Positions 25,641 through 34,443 of a stretch of DNA of 64,000 bases are shown here, one piece after another. The notes under the pieces were generated by a model that did not search any database, was not told the DNA's origin, and saw only the letters and a program-made list of their open reading frames with translations. This DNA comes from Leucobacter luti (lineage in GTDB: Bacteria > Actinomycetota > Actinomycetes > Actinomycetales > Microbacteriaceae). Location: the NCBI RefSeq assembly GCF_019464495.1, contig NZ_CP080492.1, positions 2,480,001 to 2,544,000 on the forward strand, given 5' to 3'. A program made the translations under genes and the position numbers. The first letter of the stretch is position 1. Each line of letters opens with the position of its first letter.

Positions 25641-27254
25641 ATGAGCGAAACCGGCCACGGAGCGGCGGGCGCGTCCCGCGTCGCACGGCGTTATGTCGAG
25701 CACGAGACATCACAGCACCGATCGGCTGGGATTCATGATGCCGATGGCCCGGTCGAGGAGGCACCTGCGGCGCAGGAGTTCCGGATCGACCTGGAACGGA
25801 TCCGATTCTCGTCTTACTTCGCCCGGCTCTCTGACGTCACCCAGGTCGTGCCGCAGTCTGGCGTCGGCCCGGTGATGCACAACCGGCTCACCCACTCTCT
25901 GAAGGTGAGCGCAGTGGCGCGCGTCATCGCCGCGCAGCTTGCCGGACAGCAGGCGACGCACACGGCGTTTGTGCGCGGCGAGGCGCCGGTCGACGATCCG
26001 GTCGGTGCTATCGTGACCAGGCTCGGTGGCTGCGACACTGTCGTGGCACAGTCAGCGGCGCACGCGCACGATCTCGGGCACCCGCCGTTCGGGCACCTTG
26101 GAGAGCGTGTGCTTGACCGTGTGGCGCGGGATCACCTCGGGCTCGCCGAGGGGTTTGAAGGGAACGCGCAAAGCTTCCGAATCCTGACCCAGCTGGATAC
26201 GCTCGGACGCGATTTCCCCGGCCTCAACCTCACCGCGGCAACTCGTGCCGCCACGCTGAAGTACCCGTGGACCCGCGTTGCCTGGATCGGACTGTCCACA
26301 GATGAGCGCCCGGTCACTGAGCGGCCACGTGGCGTGGGCGCCGATGCAGACGAGGGCGCTGAGAAATTCTCGGCGTATGCGCTTGAAGCCGGCGAAATGG
26401 AAGCGGCGCTCGCCGCTTTTCCCCGCATCGCTCCCGGCGTGCAGACCGTTGAGTGTGCCGTGATGGATCTTGCTGACGACATCGCCTACGCGGTGCATGA
26501 TCTTGACGACTTCGCCCGAGCCGGAGTGCTCCAACAATCCGCGGTCTCCGGGGAGCTGCGCGCCTGGCTGACCTGTACGGATGCGCTCGCCGCCATCGAG
26601 CTGTCAGTGCTCCAAGCGAGCTGGCGAGCGCCAGGGCACTCGCTCGAGCTGCTGTGGCGCAGGACGCAACTGAAAGACGGGTGGATCGCTGACCGTGAGG
26701 CATTTACTGCCGCCGTGGCGCGTGTCAGCGAGGAGGTGGCCGAATCTCTGCTCGCGGCCCCCTACGACGGCGGAATCGACAGCGAGCGCGCGGTCTCGGG
26801 CTTCACGCGGCGCTGGATCGAGCATCTGCGGACCTCCATCGTCGTTGAAGAGCGTCCGCACGTGCGCAGCGGTCACGTGCGGCTTGACCAGCGCGCCTGG
26901 CACGAGGTGATGGTACTAAAGTTCGTGCACGCGCACTTCGTGCTGGAACGCCCCGAGCTTGGCCAAACTCAGCGCGGCCAGGCCAGAATCGTCACCGAGC
27001 TGGCGTTGGGGTTCGAAGCCTGGCTCACGGACGGAGTTGACGCTGGGCGGGCGCCTCGGCGTCTCCTTGAGTGGGTCGACGAAGCGACTGCTGCGAGCTT
27101 TGTGCTTCGCCGGGACCGACCGGAGCTGTTGATTGGAGACACGAGCGATGCCGGGCTCAGGCGGCAGGGGCGCGCACGCGCGATCCTTGACTATGTCGCG
27201 GCGCTGAGCGATCAGCAGGCGATTCAGACGCACCGGGCGCTCACCGGGCGGTAG
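25641..27254 (+). CDS. dgt: Deoxyguanosinetriphosphate triphosphohydrolase-like HD protein
   Basis: A 537-residue HD-domain phosphohydrolase of the dGTPase group, which splits dNTPs into deoxynucleoside and triphosphate. Metal-ligand motifs are NRLTHSLKVS (His), AAHAHDLGHPPFGHLGE (HD pair) and later MDLADDIAYAVHDLDDF (Asp). It is longer than enterobacterial-like short forms, with an N-terminal extension of about 45 residues before FRIDLERIRFSSYFARL. The ATG at 25641 is the first in-frame start with the family context. It stands alone and converges on the Nudix gene. Confidence 0.9.
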   Translation: MSETGHGAAGASRVARRYVEHETSQHRSAGIHDADGPVEEAPAAQEFRIDLERIRFSSYFARLSDVTQVVPQSGVGPVMHNRLTHSLKVSAVARVIAAQLAGQQATHTAFVRGEAPVDDPVGAIVTRLGGCDTVVAQSAAHAHDLGHPPFGHLGERVLDRVARDHLGLAEGFEGNAQSFRILTQLDTLGRDFPGLNLTAATRAATLKYPWTRVAWIGLSTDERPVTERPRGVGADADEGAEKFSAYALEAGEMEAALAAFPRIAPGVQTVECAVMDLADDIAYAVHDLDDFARAGVLQQSAVSGELRAWLTCTDALAAIELSVLQASWRAPGHSLELLWRRTQLKDGWIADREAFTAAVARVSEEVAESLLAAPYDGGIDSERAVSGFTRRWIEHLRTSIVVEERPHVRSGHVRLDQRAWHEVMVLKFVHAHFVLERPELGQTQRGQARIVTELALGFEAWLTDGVDAGRAPRRLLEWVDEATAASFVLRRDRPELLIGDTSDAGLRRQGRARAILDYVAALSDQQAIQTHRALTGR

Positions 27255-27300
27255 CCCTCTTCTGGCTATGTGCTGCGGCCCGCCGCGGACGCCGGGGCAA

Positions 27301-27987
27301 TTACGGCTGCACTGGGAGCTCCCGCTGGGGATCCCACGGCTCTGCCCAGCCGAGCTCGTCAAAGAGCGTGGCCAGCAGGATCCCGGTGAATCCCCACACC
27401 GTGTGCTCGCCGAACCGGGGACCCAGTTTGAACGCTGCACCGCGATGCCTGAACCCGTCTCGATCCAGCACTGACGTCCCGCGCGCGGCCGGGCTCAGGA
27501 GTTCTGCGACCGGGGTGCGGAATACCTCGACTGATTCGGAGTGGTCCGCGGCGACTTCGCTGGGGAGACGCCACCAGCCCACCACCGGGGTGACCAGATT
27601 GTTGCTCACTGGGATGTGTATGGCGGGGAGGGCGCCCAGCACCTCGACTCCTGCGGGATCCAGTCCGGTTTCTTCGTGGGCCTCCCGCAGCGCGGTCCCG
27701 ACGATATCGAGATCGATGGCCTCCACGCCGCCGCCGGGGAACGCGATCTGCCCAGCGTGATGTCGCATCCCGTCGGCGCGGCGGGTGAGGAGCACATCGA
27801 GTTCAGGGGGCACGGTCGTCGCGCCGTCGACCGCAGGCTTCCGGTCGAGCGCGCCGAACAGGATGAGGACGGCGGAGTGTCGGAGCGGAGTGCTCGCGAG
27901 CGCGCCCTGCGGCTGGAACGGGAGTGGAAAATCGCGCTGCATGAGTTCGCGCAGTTCGCGCTGTGCCTCCGCTACAGACCGATCCAT
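27301..27987 (-). CDS. Nudix hydrolase, CoA pyrophosphatase-like
   Basis: A 228-residue Nudix protein. The segment LLTRRADGMRHHAGQIAFPG is the UPF0035 signature that marks CoA pyrophosphatases, and it leads into a complete Nudix box, GGGVEAIDLDIVGTALREAH followed by EETGL. The predicted reaction is cleavage of CoA (or oxidised CoA) to phosphopantetheine and adenosine 3',5'-bisphosphate in the cytoplasm. TAGGCT seven bases before the ATG suggests a leaderless mRNA. Monocistronic. Confidence 0.88.
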   Translation of the reverse strand: MDRSVAEAQRELRELMQRDFPLPFQPQGALASTPLRHSAVLILFGALDRKPAVDGATTVPPELDVLLTRRADGMRHHAGQIAFPGGGVEAIDLDIVGTALREAHEETGLDPAGVEVLGALPAIHIPVSNNLVTPVVGWWRLPSEVAADHSESVEVFRTPVAELLSPAARGTSVLDRDGFRHRGAAFKLGPRFGEHTVWGFTGILLATLFDELGWAEPWDPQRELPVQP

Positions 27988-27994
27988 AGAGGTC

Positions 27995-28000
27995 AGCCTA
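27995..28000 (-). promoter_or_regulatory. -10 box for leaderless Nudix mRNA
   Basis: TAGGCT on the minus strand, 7 bases before the ATG at 27987; same box and spacing as accBC and accD. Confidence 0.55.
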
Positions 28001-28113
28001 CCGGGGAGGCGCCAGGGCTGGCGCGATCGTGAGGACCAGCATCATGGCAGGCGCGGGCGCCAGCACCGCGATCTGTGCATGCCGATTTCAGGGAGCGCTC
28101 CGGGCCCCCGAGG

Positions 28114-28872
28114 CTAGGCGAGGCCGCCGTTCGCGAAGATGACCTGGCCGTTCACCCAGCGGCCAGGGCCAGCGAGGAACGCGACCGTCTCGGCGATATC
28201 CTCGGGCTCCCCGAGGCGGCCCAATGGCACCGCGCTCGCGAGTTTCGCGACTGTGGCTTCATCCTTGCCGTCCAGGAACAGCGGTGTCGCGGTGGGGCCA
28301 GGGGCCACTGCGTTGACGGTGATGTCTGCGCCCTGCAACTCGCGTGCGAGGACGAGGGTGAGCGACTCGACCGCGGCCTTACTTGCCACGTACGCGCCGT
28401 AGGCGGGGAACTGCGTTCGTGTGACGCTGGTCGAGAAATTGATGATCGCCCCTCCCCGGCGCACCCGGTTCGCGGCCAGCTGGTTGACGACGAACGTGCC
28501 GCGAATGTTGGTGTGGTGCATCCGGTCAAGGTCTGCGAGATCGAGTGTCGCGATGGGGGACAAGAGCATGATGCCAGCGGTGTTCACCACCACGTCGATC
28601 CCACCCAAGCTGTGTGTGACAGCGTCGAACGCGCGGATCATGTCGGCTTCGTCTCCGACGTCGCCACTGACTGCGATGGCCTGGCCTCCAGCATCTGTGA
28701 CCTCGCGCACGAGGGCATCGGCTGCGCTTCGATTGCTGGCGAAGTGAATGCCGAGGGCATAGCCATCAGCTGCGAGGCGCTGCACGACGGCTTTGCCGAT
28801 CCCGCCGCTTCCGCCGGTGACGAGCGCGACGCGCTGGGAATGCGGGGAGGCTGAGCTGGGAGTGCTGGTCAT
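28114..28872 (-). CDS. SDR family oxidoreductase
   Basis: A 252-residue short-chain dehydrogenase/reductase. The cofactor motif TGGSGGIG is near residue 20, NTAGIM near 100, and the catalytic Ser and YxxxK are in NFSTSVTRTQFPAYGAYVAS followed by K. The end VAFLAGPGRWVNGQVIFANG is typical of the classical (FabG-like) group. Substrate unknown. Its ATG shares one base with the stop of the TetR gene, so the pair is co-transcribed and the enzyme is likely under that regulator. Confidence 0.9.
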   Translation of the reverse strand: MTSTPSSASPHSQRVALVTGGSGGIGKAVVQRLAADGYALGIHFASNRSAADALVREVTDAGGQAIAVSGDVGDEADMIRAFDAVTHSLGGIDVVVNTAGIMLLSPIATLDLADLDRMHHTNIRGTFVVNQLAANRVRRGGAIINFSTSVTRTQFPAYGAYVASKAAVESLTLVLARELQGADITVNAVAPGPTATPLFLDGKDEATVAKLASAVPLGRLGEPEDIAETVAFLAGPGRWVNGQVIFANGGLA

Positions 28873-29600
28873 CAGGCGTCCTTCAAGTGAGTGTCGTGTG
28901 AGTGTGTGTCTGAGGTGGGTGGGGTCTGGAATCGAGCGAGCCACTCGTCGAGGAGGAGGAGTTCCGCCGCGCTAAACGCGGCAGGTCGATCAGACGCAGC
29001 GATCGCGGCGCGCAGGGTGGTGGCGGCGATTGCCTGGGCGGAGGCTGGTGCGGGATCTGGGTGCTCTGAGACGAGTAGCGATGCATACACCGCGGATCGG
29101 GTCGCCTCAGAGACCGCAGGATCCGGGTATGCCTCCGGCCGGAGTAGGAGCGCGAGACTGAGGCCGGTGTTGGCGGCCATCACGATGCGAGCCGCGTCAA
29201 CCGGCGCAATGCTCAGTCTGCCCTGCTCCGCGAGACGCTCCAGTTTGTGCTGGAGCAGGCGCATCGCTTCGGTGCTCGCTTCGGGGCGGGTGGTGAGTGA
29301 GGTGCCAAATAGGAGTTGGTAGGCGTGCGGATGCTCGAGCGCAAAGGCCACGTGACTGTGCCATCCCGCGGTGAGATCTGTCAGGGGATCGTCCGAGTCC
29401 GCCGCTGCGCGCTTGGCGGAGAGGTAGCCGTCCCAGACTGCGTCGACGACGGCAGCGAGGAGGCCGGCCTTATCGCCGAACAACCGGTACAGCACGGGCT
29501 GGGTCACTCCGGCTGCCTCGCACACTGCGCGCGTCGAGATCTCGCCGTCGCGCGCGAGCTGCTCTGAGGCACGCTCAATTATCACTGATCTGATATCCAC
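28872..29600 (-). CDS. TetR/AcrR family transcriptional regulator
   Basis: A 242-residue regulator. The N-terminal helix-turn-helix is clear (IIERASEQLARDGEISTRAV, then VTQPVLYRLFGDKAGLLAAV). The remaining 190 residues form a ligand-binding core with an unstructured, His/Thr-rich end. The GTG start at 29600 is preceded by TACCAT at 6 bases, so the mRNA is probably leaderless. Inverted repeats directly upstream suggest autoregulation. It is joined to an SDR gene, which probably acts on the same inducer or a related compound. Confidence 0.9.
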   Translation of the reverse strand: MDIRSVIIERASEQLARDGEISTRAVCEAAGVTQPVLYRLFGDKAGLLAAVVDAVWDGYLSAKRAAADSDDPLTDLTAGWHSHVAFALEHPHAYQLLFGTSLTTRPEASTEAMRLLQHKLERLAEQGRLSIAPVDAARIVMAANTGLSLALLLRPEAYPDPAVSEATRSAVYASLLVSEHPDPAPASAQAIAATTLRAAIAASDRPAAFSAAELLLLDEWLARFQTPPTSDTHSHDTHLKDA

Positions 29601-29628
29601 GTATCAATGGTACGGCGCGTGCCGTATC
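29591..29628. promoter_or_regulatory. Candidate TetR operator and leaderless promoter
   Basis: Two dyads overlap the TetR start: TGATA-N6-TATCA (29591-29606) and TACGGC-GCGT-GCCGTA (29611-29626). The second abuts the -10 box TACCAT (minus strand, 29607-29612). A third GGTACGG half-site is at 29654-29660. Binding here would block the promoter. Confidence 0.5.
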
Positions 29629-29727
29629 GCCGCAAGCCCTATTTGATATCAGTGGTACGGTTCGAGTGAATTCATGCTCTGATTGTGGGGCGTCGGTCCC
29701 ACTGCCACTGTGCGTGGCTCCTCTGCG

Positions 29728-30027
29728 TTACCCCTCGAGGAGAAGGTCTGAAATGCCCTCAGGCACGCGCTGCGAGCGGGCCCACGGCTCTCGGTCGCGC
29801 CGGGCGACTCGCTTCATTTGCTGAGATTCCTCCGCCCGCACCTGCGTGAGCACCGCGATGACGGCGGCCCGCTCAGTGTCGCTCACCTGACGCGTCACGA
29901 AGTGAATATCCTCACCATGGATCGCATCGTCGAGTGGGCCGAGCTCTTCTCGCTTCGCTGCATCGCGCGCCGAAGCATCGGGTGGGAGCTGCGCTTCAGC
30001 AGTGTTGCTCGTCTCCACGATGCTCAC
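29728..30027 (-). CDS. accE: Acyl-CoA carboxylase epsilon subunit
   Basis: A 99-residue protein whose C-terminal half matches the AccE/PccE family of actinobacteria ([20 protein letters not shown], then [10 protein letters not shown]). The epsilon subunit binds and stimulates the acyl-CoA carboxylase beta subunit. The N-terminal part is charged and probably flexible. Its GTG start overlaps the accD stop (GTGA), so it is made together with the beta chain. Confidence 0.85.
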   Translation of the reverse strand: MSIVETSNTAEAQLPPDASARDAAKREELGPLDDAIHGEDIHFVTRQVSDTERAAVIAVLTQVRAEESQQMKRVARRDREPWARSQRVPEGISDLLLEG

Positions 30028-31631
30028 AGCGGGATGTTGCCGTGCTTTTTAGCAGGCTGTTCAGTGCGCTTGCCGCGAAGGCCGCGCAGGGACTTGATAA
30101 CCGCCAGGCGGGTGCCGGCTGGTTCGAGCACGTTGTCGAGTTCACCACGCTCGGCGGCGAGGAACGGGCTCGTGACATCAGCCGTGTACTTCGCCGTCAG
30201 TTCGGCGCGCAGTGCTTCGACGTCCTCGCCGCGCTCGGCGGCGGCCGCGAGCTCCTTGCGGTACAGGATGTTGACCGCGCCGGATCCGCCCATGACTGCG
30301 ATCTCGGCGGTGGGCCACGCGATATTGAAGTCGGCGCCCATCTGCTTCGAACCCATGACGATGTATGCCCCGCCGTAGGCCTTACGGGTGATGATCGTGA
30401 CCAGCGGAACAGTAGCTTCAGCGTAGGCGTAGAGCAGCTTCGCGCCGCGGCGGATCACGCCCTGCAGCTCCTGGTCGGTGCCGGGCAGGTATCCGGGGAC
30501 GTCGACGAGAGTCAAGATCGGAATCGAGAACGCGTCGCAGAACCGCACAAAGCGCGCAGCCTTCTCGCTCGCGTCGATGTTCAGGGTGCCCGCCATCTGA
30601 TTCGGCTGGTTTGCGACGATGCCAACGGTGCGGCCCTCGACGCGGCCGAAGCCGATAAGCATGTTCGGAGCGAACAGTGGCTGCACCTCAAGGAAATCCC
30701 CTGAATCGAGGATCGCTTCGATGACGGCTTTCATGTCGTAGGGCTGGTTCGGGCTGTCCGGGATCAGCGAGTTCAGGCGGCGATCAGCGTCCGTGATCTC
30801 GAGCGCCGTGTCGCTGTCGTAGACCGGGGCCTCTGCGAGGTTATTGTCCGGCAGGTAGCTGATGAGCGCCCGCGCGTAGTCGAGCGCGTCGTGTTCATCG
30901 CTCGCAAGATAGTGAGAGACACCGCTGGTCTTGTTGTGCGTGAGCGCGCCGCCGAGCTCCTCGAAGCCCACTTCCTCACCCGTGACCGTCTTGATGACAT
31001 CGGGGCCGGTCACAAACATGTGGCTCGTCTTGTCGACCATGATGACGAAGTCGGTGAGCGCGGGTGAGTAGACCGCGCCGCCCGCGGACGGACCCATCAC
31101 GATGGAAATCTGTGGGATCACTCCCGAGCACATCGTGTTCAGGCGGAAGATGCTCGCGTACTTGGAGAGAGCGACGACGCCCTCTTGGATGCGTGCGCCG
31201 CCGGAATCGAGGATGCCAAGAATGGGTGCCCCGGTCTTCAGAGCGAACTCCATGGCCTTCACGATCTTCTCGCCGGCGACCTCGCCGAGTGAGCCTCCGA
31301 AGGTCGTGAAGTCCTGCGAATAGACGACAACCTGACGGCCATGGATCGTGCCGGCGCCGGTCACCACTGAATCGCCGAAGGGGTGGCTCTTCTCCATGCC
31401 GAAGCCGACGCTGCGGTGCTTCACATACTTGTCGAACTCGACAAAGGAGCCGGGATCGAGGAGCGCGGTAATGCGCTCACGAGCGGTCATCTTGCCCCGC
31501 GGGTGCTGCTTGGCCGCGGCAGCGGCGTCGCGATCCCCCACGGCTTCCTGGTACTTGCGGCGGTGGTCGGCGATGCGACCCGCGGTGGTAGCGGGCGTTG
31601 GGGTCGCTGAAGCGGCATTCTCTGCAGTCAC
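30024..31631 (-). CDS. accD: Acyl-CoA carboxylase beta subunit (carboxyltransferase)
   Basis: A 535-residue carboxyltransferase of the PccB/AccD type. The first domain holds [20 protein letters not shown] and [11 protein letters not shown]; the second holds [20 protein letters not shown], a second oxyanion hole and [18 protein letters not shown]. It moves CO2 from biotin on the accBC product to acetyl- or propionyl-CoA; sequence alone does not settle which. The GTG at 31631 is supported by TAGGCT at 7 bases and by the family N-terminus. It forms an operon with accE. Confidence 0.95.
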   Translation of the reverse strand: MTAENAASATPTPATTAGRIADHRRKYQEAVGDRDAAAAAKQHPRGKMTARERITALLDPGSFVEFDKYVKHRSVGFGMEKSHPFGDSVVTGAGTIHGRQVVVYSQDFTTFGGSLGEVAGEKIVKAMEFALKTGAPILGILDSGGARIQEGVVALSKYASIFRLNTMCSGVIPQISIVMGPSAGGAVYSPALTDFVIMVDKTSHMFVTGPDVIKTVTGEEVGFEELGGALTHNKTSGVSHYLASDEHDALDYARALISYLPDNNLAEAPVYDSDTALEITDADRRLNSLIPDSPNQPYDMKAVIEAILDSGDFLEVQPLFAPNMLIGFGRVEGRTVGIVANQPNQMAGTLNIDASEKAARFVRFCDAFSIPILTLVDVPGYLPGTDQELQGVIRRGAKLLYAYAEATVPLVTIITRKAYGGAYIVMGSKQMGADFNIAWPTAEIAVMGGSGAVNILYRKELAAAAERGEDVEALRAELTAKYTADVTSPFLAAERGELDNVLEPAGTRLAVIKSLRGLRGKRTEQPAKKHGNIPL

Positions 31632-31638
31632 GCATGCC

Positions 31639-31644
31639 AGCCTA
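31639..31644 (-). promoter_or_regulatory. -10 box for leaderless accD mRNA
   Basis: TAGGCT on the minus strand, 7 bases before the GTG at 31631; identical to the accBC box. Confidence 0.55.
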
Positions 31645-32024
31645 GCGCGGCTCCCATGCGTCGAGCCTCCGAACCTCTCCAACGGAATCGAGGATCCTTG
31701 GTGGGTTGTCTACGAAACCAGTCGCGTGTGCGGAGTGTCAGGGCGCTCCTGCGGTACCCGGCTGGCGTCCACGGTGAACCACACACGTCCACTGGCGAGC
31801 GGAACGACGGAGGCCGAGCTCGAAGTGTGGTCCGAGTTGGCCGCACGGTGCAGCGGTGCGGAGGATCCGCTCCGTCTCCCGGGCGTGTCACCCGACTGCG
31901 CGGTGGTCCTGCTCAGGATTGTGTCGTCGTGGTGAGCAGGATCACTCCGTGGTCGTGCTGAGGATCGTGTGTGGCTGGGCATCAGCGGAGCTGAGGTTCG
32001 GAGGCGCCGCGTGCCTCGCGGGTA
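31645..32024. other. Divergent spacer between accD and birA, with a short repeat
   Basis: About 380 bases without a supported gene. Open frames on both strands lack ribosome sites and family resemblance. Two imperfect copies of a roughly 30-base block (GTGGTCNTGCTNAGGATNGTG) lie at about 31902-31932 and 31949-31978. The carboxylase and biotin ligase promoters occupy the two ends. Confidence 0.5.
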
Positions 32025-32030
32025 TAGCGT
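32025..32030 (+). promoter_or_regulatory. -10 box for leaderless birA mRNA
   Basis: TAGCGT 7 bases before the ATG at 32038, with no ribosome binding site in between. Confidence 0.45.
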
Positions 32031-32037
32031 GGTTGGC

Positions 32038-32862
32038 ATGGAACTGACGCGCATCTCTGAGCTGCTGCCCCGAGTGATCTGGCGGGAGAGTTCGTCGTCG
32101 ACGAACGCCGAGCTGCGCGAACTCGCCAGAGCTGCTGCCGTGCCGCTGCCGGACGGCACGATGCTGGTGACCTCAGATCAGACCGCCGGTCGAGGTCGGC
32201 TCGACCGTGGCTGGGTGACGATCCCCGGCCAGTCCCTGGCGGTCTCAGTGCTCCTCCGCCACGATGCTGGGGAACTCGGGGTGAGCTGGATGCCGCTGCT
32301 CGTCGGATCTGCCATGAGCGCAGCGCTACAACGGCGCTTCGGTGCTGGCCTGCGGGTCGGAGTGAAGTGGCCCAATGACGTGCATGTGCGGGACGAAGCC
32401 GATGCGATCGCCGGTCGTCCCGGACTGAAACTGTGCGGAATCCTGTGCGAGCTGCTCCCTGATGGAGCCGTGATTGCTGGAACCGGAATCAACTTCTTGA
32501 TCCCGGAGGAGGAACTCCCGACCGGCCGTGCAACCTCACTGCTCGCTGCGGGCGCTGATGTGAACGGCGCGACGAATCTGTTTGGGCCCGCTGGTTCAGA
32601 ACTTGTTGACGCGATCCTCTGGGACTACGTCACCGAGCTGCGGGAACTGCTCGAACTCGCCGCCACCCGGCCCGGAGCCGCACGCGCCCGGGTGGCCCGA
32701 CATTCGCTGACACTCGGCACAGAGGTGCGCGTGCATCTTGCCGGAGACGAGACCGTCGATGGGCGGGCGAGCGCGCTTGCGGATGACGGCGCTCTGGTGG
32801 TCGAACGCCCCACAGGCGGCGTGCTCACGGTGTCAGCCGGAGACGTCGAACACCTCCGCTGA
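32038..32862 (+). CDS. birA: Biotin--[acetyl-CoA-carboxylase] ligase BirA
   Basis: A 274-residue biotin protein ligase that makes biotinyl-AMP and attaches biotin to carrier lysines. Motifs are SSSTNAELRELA, TSDQTAGRGRLDRGW (biotinyl-AMP loop), VGVKWPNDVHV and LCGILCELL with INFLIPEEELP. The C-terminal SH3-like domain is present (LGTEVRVHLAGDETVDGRAS). No N-terminal DNA-binding helix-turn-helix is present, so it is the non-repressor type. It is divergent from accDE, whose partner accBC carries the biotin lysine, so the placement is functional. Confidence 0.93.
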   Translation: MELTRISELLPRVIWRESSSSTNAELRELARAAAVPLPDGTMLVTSDQTAGRGRLDRGWVTIPGQSLAVSVLLRHDAGELGVSWMPLLVGSAMSAALQRRFGAGLRVGVKWPNDVHVRDEADAIAGRPGLKLCGILCELLPDGAVIAGTGINFLIPEEELPTGRATSLLAAGADVNGATNLFGPAGSELVDAILWDYVTELRELLELAATRPGAARARVARHSLTLGTEVRVHLAGDETVDGRASALADDGALVVERPTGGVLTVSAGDVEHLR

Positions 32863-32927
32863 GCGTTCGGCGCTTGCCGCCGGTGCGGGAGTCCGGGCTC
32901 CCGTGGTGCCCAACGGCTGAAACGCAC

Positions 32928-32964
32928 GATCGGGGGTGAAGGATCTCATCCTTCACCCCCGATC
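32928..32964. terminator. Bidirectional terminator between birA and APC permease gene
   Basis: A perfect 17-base stem (GATCGGGGGTGAAGGAT, 32928-32944, with 32948-32964) and a 3-base loop, between two convergent genes. Confidence 0.88.
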
Positions 32965-32981
32965 AGCGCGGAGCGCGACGG

Positions 32982-34403
32982 TTAGCGCGTGCCCTCGAGT
33001 GGGTACTCCTCGCCGAGCGCATCGATCTGCTCGGTCGTCGGGTCTCCTTCGGAGAAATCCATCATCGGCACAGGGCGTTTGAACCCACCGGTCACGAGCG
33101 CGATGATCGCGACGCCGACGAGCAGCCAGATGCCGCCAACGAGCCAGGTGGCCGGCTGCAATGACGTCCACAGCCAGATTGTCAGGCCGAAACCGATGAG
33201 CGGAGCGACACCGTGCGCGAGAACAGTGCGCGCGCTGAGCGGCTCACGCCGTCCGCCCTTGGGGAACAAGTAGGTGCGGATCACCGAGAGGTTCACCATC
33301 GCAAACGCCGCGAGGGCGCCAAAGCTGATCATGAATGCGACGGTCTCGAGAGAGAGGAACAGGCTTGAGAGTGCGAACACCGAGACCACGATTGCCGCAA
33401 TGATCGGCGTGCCGAAGCGTCGATGCAGGCGGGAGAGCGGTTTGGGGAGCATCCCGTCACGACCCATTGCGTACAGAATGCGCGAGACCGACACCTGCCC
33501 GGTCATCCCGGAGCCGAACGCTCCGACGACGTACACAGCCACGAAGAATGCGGTGAACGCCTCGCCGCCGATGTTGTTCATCACGGTCACGCCGGCTGCC
33601 TCGATCTCGGGATCGGTGAGCGCCGCCCAGTCTGGCTGGTACGCGACCGCACCGGCCCAGGAGACGAGGATGAAGAACAGGCCGCCGACGAGAGTCGAGA
33701 GCACGATCGCGCGGGGGATGTCCTTGCGGGGGCGCTTGGCTTCCTCGGAGAGTGTCGACACAGCATCAAAACCCAGGAACGAGAGTGCGAGGATCGCGGC
33801 GCCTGAGGCGACGGCACCGATTCCGCCCTCACCGAAGGTGAACGGCTCAATGAGGCTCACATCGGCATTGCCGCCGAGGGCATGTTTGAACGCGAGCACC
33901 ATGAAGATCACGACGAGCAGGACCGACAGCGCAATAATCGCGAAATTGACCTTGTTGACGAGGTTGATCCCAAGGATGTTGAACAGGAGCACGAGCAGCA
34001 GCGCTGCGAGGGTGAACGCCCACACCGGAATCGCGGGGAACTGAGTGTTCAGGTAGATCCCGATCAGCATGAAGTTGATCATCGGAATAAAGAGGTAGTC
34101 GAGGAGCATCACCCAGCCGGTAAGGAACCCTGCCGCGCCACCAAACGATTGTTGTGTGTACGTGTAGGCGGATCCGGCGACGGGGTAGCGGCGCACCATC
34201 GCCCCATAGCTCGCCGCAGTGAACAGCATCGTGACCACTGCGACGACGTACGCGGCCGGCAGGTGGCCGTCCGTTGTCTGGTTGACGATGCCGTACGTGG
34301 TAAATACCGTAATGACGGTCATGTAGGTCACCCCGAAGAGGGTGAGGCCCACGAGGCCGAGGGACCGTTTCAAACGTGGTTCTGGTTGGGTTGATGTGCT
34401 CAC
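32982..34403 (-). CDS. APC family permease 1 (amino acid/polyamine type)
   Basis: A 473-residue, 12-helix amino acid-polyamine-organocation permease. Signs are LGLVGLTLFGVTYMTVITVF at the first helix, YPVAGSAYTYTQQSFGGAAG, ALSFLGFDAVSTLSEEAKRP (the conserved intracellular loop) and MTGQVSVSRILYAMGRDGML. It resembles putrescine importers (PuuP-like). The GTG start has AAAGGAG upstream. It follows the amidohydrolase gene by 40 bases and is closely related to permease 2 at 36151-37560; both probably belong to one operon. Confidence 0.88.
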   Translation of the reverse strand: MSTSTQPEPRLKRSLGLVGLTLFGVTYMTVITVFTTYGIVNQTTDGHLPAAYVVAVVTMLFTAASYGAMVRRYPVAGSAYTYTQQSFGGAAGFLTGWVMLLDYLFIPMINFMLIGIYLNTQFPAIPVWAFTLAALLLVLLFNILGINLVNKVNFAIIALSVLLVVIFMVLAFKHALGGNADVSLIEPFTFGEGGIGAVASGAAILALSFLGFDAVSTLSEEAKRPRKDIPRAIVLSTLVGGLFFILVSWAGAVAYQPDWAALTDPEIEAAGVTVMNNIGGEAFTAFFVAVYVVGAFGSGMTGQVSVSRILYAMGRDGMLPKPLSRLHRRFGTPIIAAIVVSVFALSSLFLSLETVAFMISFGALAAFAMVNLSVIRTYLFPKGGRREPLSARTVLAHGVAPLIGFGLTIWLWTSLQPATWLVGGIWLLVGVAIIALVTGGFKRPVPMMDFSEGDPTTEQIDALGEEYPLEGTR

Positions 34404-34443
34404 GACGTCTCCTTTGAATCGAATGCAGCGGTCTTACGGTGAA

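Noticed and set aside
31348..31961. Plus ORFs entering the accD-birA spacer
   Set aside because: They begin in antisense to accD or lack start signals; the encoded sequence matches nothing and includes a short DNA repeat.
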